Shown piece after piece: positions 1 through 5,077 of a DNA stretch of 5,077 nt. The DNA is from Pseudomonadota bacterium. GTDB lineage: Bacteria > Pseudomonadota > Alphaproteobacteria > Rhizobiales > Xanthobacteraceae. The first letter of the stretch is position 1; every line of letters starts with the position of its first letter. The stretch is from positions 1-5,077 of the forward strand of contig JAJYAH010000574.1 in NCBI GenBank assembly GCA_021779635.1, given 5' to 3'. Below the pieces are notes generated by a model, which worked only from the letters and a program-made list of their open reading frames with translations, ran no database searches and was not told the DNA's origin. Made by a program: the position numbers and the translations under genes.

Positions 1-493
1 CAATGCCGGACTGAAGGGGCGTTTTCAGGAAACCAAGATCGACGACGATCACCAACTCACGAATGCGACTTATCCGGTGCTCAAGTTCGTGAACGGTCAG
101 CTCACCATTGTCGACGAGCCCGCGTTGACCGCGTTGAACATGCGTCTGCGCGACGACTACAGCAGAGATTGCGCAGGAGGCGTCGAACGCTGGAACAAGA
201 TCGTCGAGAAGGAGGGCATCAAATTCCGCCTCGAGCTGCCGCATGTCGCGTTCCATCGCAAAATTGGAGAATTCCGCGACATTCATGTCTCGCCGAAGGG
301 AGTGATCATATCCGATGCCGACTGGGCGAGCGCCAAGGACGGCTATCTACCGTCCCAATCCGACGGTGACTTCATCAGTTCGCTGATGAAGCCCACCCTC
401 GAGCCCGGGAAGTTCGCAAGCTGGATCGCCGCGCCGAAGGTCGGCATCGACAGTAAGCCGGGTGACTTCGAATACGTCCAGATCGCTGCTTGA
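1..493 (+). CDS. boxB: Benzoyl-CoA 2,3-epoxidase, oxygenase component BoxB (C-terminal part)
   Basis: This is the 3' end of a gene that begins before the window. The frame is open from base 2 and ends at TGA 491-493, giving 163 residues, of a family usually about 470 long. BoxB is a soluble di-iron oxygenase that converts benzoyl-CoA to the 2,3-epoxide using O2 and electrons from BoxA. Recognisable features of the BoxB C-terminus are a [15 protein letters not shown] segment, a [15 protein letters not shown] segment, and the end [23 protein letters not shown] followed by a short tail containing DFEYVQ. The di-iron ligands of the family lie in the earlier two thirds of the protein, so they are outside the window and cannot be checked. 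A GTG at 77 is in frame but internal, because the codons upstream of it continue the protein ([12 protein letters not shown]). The downstream neighbour is its own reductase, boxA, which supports the call. Family assignment is from recognition of the sequence. Confidence 0.9.
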   Translation, partial: NAGLKGRFQETKIDDDHQLTNATYPVLKFVNGQLTIVDEPALTALNMRLRDDYSRDCAGGVERWNKIVEKEGIKFRLELPHVAFHRKIGEFRDIHVSPKGVIISDADWASAKDGYLPSQSDGDFISSLMKPTLEPGKFASWIAAPKVGIDSKPGDFEYVQIAA

Positions 494-554
494 GTTGGGC
501 AACCCGGCCGTCTCGCCCTGGTGCTGAGACGGCCTCTACCTTGAGTTCGGCAAC
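490..554 (+). repeat. Pair of 14-base direct repeats flanking the boxB-boxA hairpin
   Basis: TTGAGTTGGGCAAC at 490-503 and TTGAGTTCGGCAAC at 541-554 differ at one base only. The first copy includes the boxB stop codon and the second ends one base before the boxA ATG. The hairpin at 506-534 lies between them. The pattern could come from a small local duplication or could be chance. No function is claimed. Confidence 0.5.
506..534 (+). promoter_or_regulatory. Hairpin in the boxB-boxA spacer
   Basis: GGCCGTCTC (506-514) and GAGACGGCC (526-534) are exact reverse complements, giving a 9-bp GC-rich stem with an 11-base loop. The bases that follow (TCTACCTTGAG) contain no run of T, so it does not look like an efficient intrinsic terminator. 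It could be a partial attenuator or an RNA-stability or processing element that sets the ratio of BoxB to BoxA. The structure is seen directly; the role is inference. Confidence 0.55.
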
Positions 555-555
555 G

Positions 556-1737
556 ATGAACGCGCCGCTGAAACAGCACCTGATCGACCCGGAGATCTGC
601 ATCCGGTGCAATACCTGCGAGGAGACCTGTCCGGCGGACGCGATCACGCATGACAACAACAACTACGTGGTCGATGCGACCAAGTGCAATTTCTGCATGG
701 ATTGCATCCAGCCCTGCCCGACCGGCTCGATCGACAACTGGCGCATCGTTGCCTCGGCCTATTCGCTGGACGAGCAGTTTTCCTGGAGCGAACTGCCGAA
801 ACAGGAAGAGTTGGCCGGCGGGGGGGACGGCGAGGCAATCGATGCCGAAGTGTTGGCGCTGATCGAGCAGGCCCATACCGGTGCAGGCGGAAAGTCGGTC
901 GCGCCGGCGTCCGCTTCCAAGCCCGCCGTCAATCTCTACAACAGGGACAAGGCGGCGATTGCGACCGTGACCGGTAACTATCGCCTGACTCACGAGGAAG
1001 CCGACGTCGATGTGCATCATGTGATCCTGGACTTCGGTGAGGGGGCGTTTCCCGTGCTGGAGGGCCAGTCCATGGGAATCGTTCCGCCGGGAGTGGACTC
1101 CGAAGGCAGTCCGCATCGAGTGCGACTCTATTCCGTCGCGAGCCCCCGCCATGGCGAAAAACCCAACACGAACAATCTTGCCCTTACCGTGAAGCGCGAG
1201 CCGAACGGTATCTGCTCGAACTACATCTGTGATCTGAAGAAGGGCGATAAGGTTCAGGTCACCGGCCCGTTCGGCGCAACCTTCTTGATGCCGAACGATC
1301 CCGCCGCCAACATCGTCATGATTTGCACTGGCACGGGCTCTGCGCCGTTCCGTGGCTTCACGGAATGGCGGCGCCGATCAATGCCAAGCGCGTCGGGGCG
1401 CATGGTCCTGTTCTTCGGCGCACGTCGCCCGCAGGATCTTCCCTATTTCGGTCCGTTGCAGAAGGTCCCTGAAAGTCTGCTTAGCAAGCATTTTGCCTAT
1501 TCGCGCATCCCCGGCGAGAAAAAAGTTTATGTGCAGGATCTGATGCGTCGCGAGGAAGCGGTAATAGCAGACCTCCTCCGCGCTCCCGCGACCCACATCT
1601 ATGTCTGCGGCCTGAAGGGAATGGAACAGGGCGTGGAAGCCGCGCTCGACGACATCTGCCGGTCGTCCGACCTGCAGTGGCGCAGATTGCGTGACGATAT
1701 GCGTGCCGAGGGCCGTTACCACGTCGAAACTTACTAA
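556..1737 (+). CDS. boxA: Benzoyl-CoA 2,3-epoxidase, reductase component BoxA
   Basis: BoxA is the iron-sulfur flavoprotein that takes electrons from NADPH and delivers them to the oxygenase BoxB. The protein has 393 residues. Residues 15-25 ([11 protein letters not shown]) and 44-54 ([11 protein letters not shown]) are two complete four-cysteine motifs for [4Fe-4S] clusters. A low-complexity linker rich in Gly and Ala follows (about residues 87-120). Then comes a ferredoxin-NADP reductase module with the flavin-binding RLYS motif at 190-193, the nucleotide-binding GTGSAP at 259-264, a YVCGLKGM motif with Cys351, and a C-terminal aromatic residue (ending VETY). ATG 556 is chosen because [18 protein letters not shown] is the usual BoxA N-terminus. 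In-frame TTG codons at 541 and 490 would add 5 or 22 residues, and the TTG at 490 overlaps the boxB stop. The Shine-Dalgarno signal before 556 is weak, so translation may depend on coupling to boxB. A run of seven G (820-826) in the linker is in frame. Confidence 0.93.
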   Translation: MNAPLKQHLIDPEICIRCNTCEETCPADAITHDNNNYVVDATKCNFCMDCIQPCPTGSIDNWRIVASAYSLDEQFSWSELPKQEELAGGGDGEAIDAEVLALIEQAHTGAGGKSVAPASASKPAVNLYNRDKAAIATVTGNYRLTHEEADVDVHHVILDFGEGAFPVLEGQSMGIVPPGVDSEGSPHRVRLYSVASPRHGEKPNTNNLALTVKREPNGICSNYICDLKKGDKVQVTGPFGATFLMPNDPAANIVMICTGTGSAPFRGFTEWRRRSMPSASGRMVLFFGARRPQDLPYFGPLQKVPESLLSKHFAYSRIPGEKKVYVQDLMRREEAVIADLLRAPATHIYVCGLKGMEQGVEAALDDICRSSDLQWRRLRDDMRAEGRYHVETY

Positions 1738-1774
1738 GAATCGCATCGTAGCGACACCGGATACCAGAGGATTT

Positions 1775-3327
1775 ATGATAGAGCTTCTTCACAACTATCT
1801 TGGCGGTCGCTGGATCGGCGGCACTGCGGCCGGCACGATGCTGAGCGATCCGGTTCGCGGCACCGACCTGGTTCGCGTTGACGCAACGGGTCTGGACCTG
1901 GCGTCAGGTTTCGCTTACGCGCGGGAGAAGGGTGGAAGCGGGCTGCGCAGTCTCACTTATCGCCGGGGGGGGGCGATTTCCTGGCGGTCATCGCCAAGAA
2001 GCTGCAAGAACGGCGCGATGCCTATTACGAAATTGCCCAGGCCAACAGTGGGACAGTGAAGAGCGATACCGCGATCGACATTGATGGCGCAATCTATACG
2101 ATCTCGACCTACGCCAAGCTCGCGGCAACGCTGGACGACCGGCGATTTCTATTCGATGGCGAAGCCACGCCGCTTGCGAAGGAAGCGGCATTTCAGAGCC
2201 GCCATATTCTTGTTCCGGCGCGTGGGCTGGCGCTGTTCATCAATGCCTTCAACTTCCCGGCCTGGGGATTGTGGGAGAAGGCCGCTCCGGCGCTGCTCTC
2301 CGGCGTTCCCGTGGTCGTGAAGCCAGCCACGGCGACTGCGTGGCTCACACAGGTCATGGTCAAAGACGTTGTCGAAGCCGGTATCCTTCCGCCCGGGGCA
2401 CTCTCAATCGTTTGTGGCAGTTCGGCGGGACTGCTGGACGCACTGGAGCCGTTCGACGTCGTCTCCTTTACCGGCTCGGCGGAAACTGCTTCCGTGATTC
2501 GTTCGCATGCGGCGGTCGCGCAGCGCTCCGTCCGCGCCAATATTGAAGCCGACAGCGTCAATTCGGCCGTCCTGGCGCAAGGTGAACAAATCGGTGGAGC
2601 TGCGTTCGACCTTCTGGTGAAAGAAGTCGTCCGCGAGATGACTCAGAAATCGGGCCAAAAATGCACTGCGATTCGCCGTGTCTTTGTTCCCAGCAGCCAA
2701 TACGACGCTGTTGCCGACGCTATTTCGTTGCGTCTGAGCAAAATTACAGTCGGCGATCCCCGTAACAACGCGGTACGCATGGGCGCGCTGGTGAGCCGCG
2801 CGCAATACGCCACGGTGCAGGCCGGCGTCGCCCGACTGCGCGCAGAAGCCAAAGTAATGCATGACGGAGCAAGCCACACGCTGATCGATGCTGATCCAGC
2901 CATTGCCTGCTGCGTGGGTCCGACCTTGTTGGGCATACCGGATCCGGACCGCGCGCAGCTCGTGCACGACCTCGAAGTGTTCGGTCCGGTCGCGACCTTG
3001 ATGCCCTATCGCGATGAAGCGCATGCGCTCGGCCTCGTCCGGAGAGGTCAGGGCTCTCTGGTGGCATCATTGTTCGGCTCGGATGCCGGTAGCCTGTCGC
3101 GTCTGGCCATCGAGCTTGCAGACAGTCATGGGCGCGTCCATGTCGTCAGCCCGGAAGCGGCTGACGTCCATACGGGGCACGGCAATGTCATGCCGCAATC
3201 CCTGCACGGCGGACCGGGCCGGGCAGGCGGAGGCGAGGAACTCGGCGGCCTTCGCGCACTCAATTTCTATCACCGGCGTTCCGCGATACAGGGCTGTAAG
3301 ACCGTGGTCGCAGCGTTAAACGCTTGA
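1775..3327 (+). pseudogene. boxD: BoxD-type 3,4-dehydroadipyl-CoA semialdehyde dehydrogenase, frameshifted
   Basis: This gene encodes an aldehyde dehydrogenase superfamily enzyme of the PaaZ/BoxD type, expected to oxidise the ring-opening product 3,4-dehydroadipyl-CoA semialdehyde with NADP. It starts at ATG 1775, four bases after AGAGG (1766-1770), as MIELLHNYLGGRWIGG. The reading frame changes at a run of nine G (1965-1973). Read as is, translation stops at TGA 2057-2059 after 94 residues. The downstream frame resumes with GDFLAVIAKKLQERRDAYYE from 1972 and runs to TGA 3325-3327. Removing two bases from the run restores a protein of 516 residues, normal for the family. In that numbering Asn159 (FNAFNFPAWG), catalytic-type Glu257 (NIEADS) and nucleophile Cys296 (GQKCTA) are all present, and the C-terminal HGGPGRAGGGEELGG segment is typical. 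Apart from the run there is no sign of decay. The cause may be a real mutation, slippage at the run, or a sequence error. The exact substrate is inferred from the neighbours. Confidence 0.85.
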
Positions 3328-3345
3328 GGAAGAGATCGTAAACTT

Positions 3346-3353
3346 GGGGAGGA
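3346..3353 (+). promoter_or_regulatory. Strong ribosome binding site of bclA
   Basis: GGGGAGGA contains a full GGAGG core (3348-3352). It lies only one base before ATG 3354, four bases before ATG 3357 and thirteen before ATG 3366, all in one frame. Spacing favours 3357 as the main start, although the longest form begins at 3354. It is the strongest Shine-Dalgarno signal noticed in the window. Confidence 0.7.
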
Positions 3354-4955
3354 ATGATGGACCAAATGTCGCAAGTGGCCCCGCTGCATGTGCCGCCGCC
3401 GCCGGATTCATTCAATTTTGCCGCACACTTGATCGCGCTGAACGCCAATCGCGCGGGCAAGCCAGCCTTCGTCGATGATGCGGGATCGCTCAGCTATGGC
3501 GAACTCGAGACACGAATTCGTCGCCTCGCTTCTGGTCTGCGCGATCTCGGCGTCAAGCGTGAGGAGCGCGTTCTGATTTCGATGCAGGACGGCACGGATT
3601 GGCCGGTCGCCTTTCTGGGCGCGATCTATGCGGGGATCGTGCCGGTTGCTGTCAATACGCTGCTCACGGCCGATGACTATGCCTACATGCTCGATCATTC
3701 CCGCGCCCAGGTCGCGCTGGTGAGCGGCGAGGTGCTTCCCGCCATCAAGGCAGCTCTGACGAAATCTGATCACGAGGTCCGGAAGGTCATCGTCTCGCAT
3801 CCGATCGCGCCCCTGGATTTCGGCGAGGTGGACTTCGAGGCGTTTCTCGATACCCATGCCGTGATGGCGCGTCCGGCACGCACCTTTGCGGACGATCCCG
3901 CGTTCTGGCTCTATTCGTCAGGGTCGACCGGCCGGCCGAAAGGCACGGTTCACTCCCAGGCCAATCCGTATTGGACCTGTGAGCTTTACGGCAAAGCAAC
4001 GCTGGGCATGCGTGAGGATGACATCTGCTTCTCTGCGGCGAAGCTGTTCTTCGCCTACGGCCTTGGCAACGCTCTCACCTTTCCGATGTCGGTCGGCGCG
4101 ACCGTAATACTCATGTCGCAGCGCCCGACGCCAGATGAGGTTTTCAGGCGGCTAACGGGAAGCGTCGGCGGCGTGAAGCCGACGCTTTTCTTCGGCGCTC
4201 CGACAGGGTTTGCCGGTATGCTGGCATCCCCCGGGCTTCCATCGCGAGAGGATGTCGCGCTTCGTCTGGTCTCGTCCGCCGGCGAAGCGCTTCCCGCCGA
4301 GATCGGAAAGCGTTTCAAGGAGCATTTTGACGTCGATATCATCGACGGCATTGGTTCGACGGAAATGCTTCACATCTTCATCTCGAACCGGCCAGGCGAC
4401 ATTCGTTACGGCACGACGGGCTGGCCTGTGTCCGGCTACGACATCGATTTGCGCGATGATGAAGGGAAGGCGCCGCCGGACGGTGAGCCCGGCGATCTCT
4501 ATATTCGCGGGCCATCGGCAGCGATAATGTATTGGGGCAATCGCGCCAAGACGCGCGAGACGTTCCAGGGCGGGTGGACCAAGAGCGGGGACAAATACAT
4601 CCGGAACGCGGACGGGACTTACAAATATGCCGGCCGCAGCGACGACATGCTCAAGGTGAGCGGTATCTATGTGAGCCCGTTCGAGGTCGAAGCGACGCTC
4701 GTTCAGCACCCGGCGGTTCTCGAGGCTGCCGTGATCGGTGTGCCGGATGCGGAGGGTCTTACCAAGACCAAGGCGTTTGTTGTGTTGAAACCGGGAGCAT
4801 CCACGAACGATGAGGAACTGAAGGCCTTCGTCAAGGATCGCCTGGCGCCATACAAGTACCCTCGGATCATCCAGTACGTCGACGAGTTGCCGAAGACCGC
4901 GACCGGAAAGATCCAGCGCTTCAGGCTGCGCGAGATGGAGAAGGCGGTCGTCTAG
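3354..4955 (+). CDS. bclA: Benzoate-CoA ligase (benzoyl-CoA synthetase, AMP-forming)
   Basis: BclA activates benzoate to benzoyl-CoA with ATP and CoA through benzoyl-adenylate, the entry step of the pathway. The protein has 533 residues, close to the family's usual 520-530. It shows the adenylate-forming enzyme motifs in order: the phosphate-binding loop YSSGSTGRPKGT at 187-198, GSTE at 334-337, the ribose-binding Asp413 in TKSGD, the hinge GRSDD at 427-431 followed by LKVSG, and the C-terminal catalytic Lys519 in TATGK. The region around FFAYGLGN and KPTLFFGAPTGFAGML is characteristic of the benzoate/4-hydroxybenzoate ligase group. Related substrates such as 4-hydroxybenzoate, 2-aminobenzoate or fluorobenzoates cannot be excluded from sequence alone, but the box genes beside it favour benzoate. 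It follows the dehydrogenase by 26 bases with a strong ribosome binding site. The start may be 3354 or 3357. The TAG stop (4953-4955) directly adjoins insertion-sequence DNA. Confidence 0.93.
   Translation: MMDQMSQVAPLHVPPPPDSFNFAAHLIALNANRAGKPAFVDDAGSLSYGELETRIRRLASGLRDLGVKREERVLISMQDGTDWPVAFLGAIYAGIVPVAVNTLLTADDYAYMLDHSRAQVALVSGEVLPAIKAALTKSDHEVRKVIVSHPIAPLDFGEVDFEAFLDTHAVMARPARTFADDPAFWLYSSGSTGRPKGTVHSQANPYWTCELYGKATLGMREDDICFSAAKLFFAYGLGNALTFPMSVGATVILMSQRPTPDEVFRRLTGSVGGVKPTLFFGAPTGFAGMLASPGLPSREDVALRLVSSAGEALPAEIGKRFKEHFDVDIIDGIGSTEMLHIFISNRPGDIRYGTTGWPVSGYDIDLRDDEGKAPPDGEPGDLYIRGPSAAIMYWGNRAKTRETFQGGWTKSGDKYIRNADGTYKYAGRSDDMLKVSGIYVSPFEVEATLVQHPAVLEAAVIGVPDAEGLTKTKAFVVLKPGASTNDEELKAFVKDRLAPYKYPRIIQYVDELPKTATGKIQRFRLREMEKAVV
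4160..4187 (+). other. Terminator-like hairpin inside bclA
   Basis: AAGCGTCGGC (4160-4169) and GCCGACGCTT (4178-4187) form an exact 10-bp stem with an 8-base loop (GGCGTGAA), followed by TTCTTC. With the Ts of the stem end this gives TTTTCTTC, so it resembles an intrinsic terminator. It lies within the codons for GSVGGVKPTLFF, and KPTLFF is conserved in the family, so coding constraint and high GC may explain it. The structure is seen directly; activity is not implied. Confidence 0.4.
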
Positions 4956-5077
4956 GAGCCTGTCCGCATAGTCGCTGTTCAATTCTGAGCGAGTCTGATT
5001 CAACCTTGGGCTATGAGCAAGTATTTTCGCCCCTGGAATATCGATCAGACACTGCTCCTGCCGCCGAACGTGCAGGA
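4956..5077 (+). mobile_element. Left end of an insertion sequence, probably IS1182-like
   Basis: From about 4956 the sequence is no longer box-operon DNA. A 57-base non-coding lead (GAGCCTGTCCGCATAGTCGC at its start) precedes a transposase ORF at 5013. The right end and its inverted repeat are outside the window, so the exact boundary is inferred from the transposase start and from the end of bclA. The element points in the same direction as the operon. A CTAG at 4952-4955 lies at the junction and could be part of the target site. Confidence 0.6.
5013..5077 (+). CDS. Transposase, N-terminal fragment (IS1182-like)
   Basis: ATG 5013 opens a frame that runs off the window edge after 21 full codons: MSKYFRPWNIDQTLLLPPNVQ. 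This opening, with the YFRPWNIDQTLLLPP pattern, is recognised as the N-terminus of DDE transposases of the IS1182/IS5-like groups that carry a DUF772-type domain next. Only the first residues are visible, so the catalytic residues and completeness of the gene cannot be judged. No strong Shine-Dalgarno sequence precedes the start. The family call rests on recognition of a short segment. Confidence 0.7.
   Translation, partial: MSKYFRPWNIDQTLLLPPNVQ

Noticed and set aside
494..555. An intrinsic terminator ending the boxB transcript
   Set aside because: The stem is good but no T run follows, and boxA directly downstream is a partner subunit expected on the same transcript.
820..826. A run of seven G in boxA as a second slippage site
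   Set aside because: The frame is continuous through it and it encodes part of a Gly-rich linker, so nothing indicates that it varies.
343..1152. A 269-residue open frame on the - strand across boxB and boxA
   Set aside because: It lies opposite well-supported coding sequence, shows no recognisable domain, and is the kind of antisense frame expected in high-GC DNA.
1691..1774. An upstream start at 1691 for the dehydrogenase
   Set aside because: It would overlap boxA by 47 bases and add residues unlike the family, while ATG 1775 has a good ribosome binding site and the expected N-terminus.
2056..3327. The downstream part of the dehydrogenase as an independent gene starting at GTG 2056
   Set aside because: Bases 1972-2055 in the same frame encode conserved family residues (GDFLAVIAKK to AQANSGT), so the gene extends upstream and the GTG is internal.
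4152..5003. A 283-residue open frame on the - strand opposite bclA
   Set aside because: It is antisense to the conserved ligase motifs, runs into the IS region, and has an Arg-rich low-information sequence without a known fold.
1..5077. tRNA, rRNA, CRISPR arrays or a riboswitch
   Set aside because: Nearly the whole window is coding, the spacers are 26 to 62 bases, and no repeat array or recognisable RNA fold was seen.

Overview
The window is a segment of an aerobic benzoate-degradation (box, benzoyl-CoA epoxidation) operon, read entirely on the + strand and cut off on the right by the start of an insertion sequence. High GC content, proteins that read like those of Bradyrhizobium/Rhodopseudomonas-type bacteria, and an IS transposase N-terminus of a kind common in Rhizobiales suggest an alphaproteobacterium. 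This placement is recalled from protein resemblance and was not tested by a search.

Layout: (1) 1-493, the C-terminal third of BoxB, the oxygenase component of benzoyl-CoA 2,3-epoxidase. (2) 494-555, a short spacer with a perfect 9-bp hairpin flanked by two near-identical 14-base repeats. (3) 556-1737, BoxA, the ferredoxin/flavin reductase that supplies electrons to BoxB. (4) 1775-3327, an aldehyde dehydrogenase of the BoxD type (3,4-dehydroadipyl-CoA semialdehyde dehydrogenase), split between two reading frames at a run of nine G. (5) 3354-4955, benzoate-CoA ligase (BclA). (6) 4956-5077, the left end of an insertion sequence that abuts the bclA stop codon, with the first 21 codons of its transposase.

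The genes form one pathway. BclA activates benzoate to benzoyl-CoA. BoxA passes NADPH electrons to BoxB, which epoxidises the ring. BoxC, not in the window and expected further upstream, opens the ring, and the BoxD-type dehydrogenase oxidises the resulting semialdehyde. Spacers of 26 to 62 bases and a shared strand fit a single transcript. No promoter was recognised in the window, so transcription probably starts upstream of it.

The pathway itself is known and I see no undescribed system. The points worth a second look are the frameshift at the G9 tract in the dehydrogenase gene, the hairpin and repeats between boxB and boxA, and the IS junction at a CTAG that contains the bclA stop codon.
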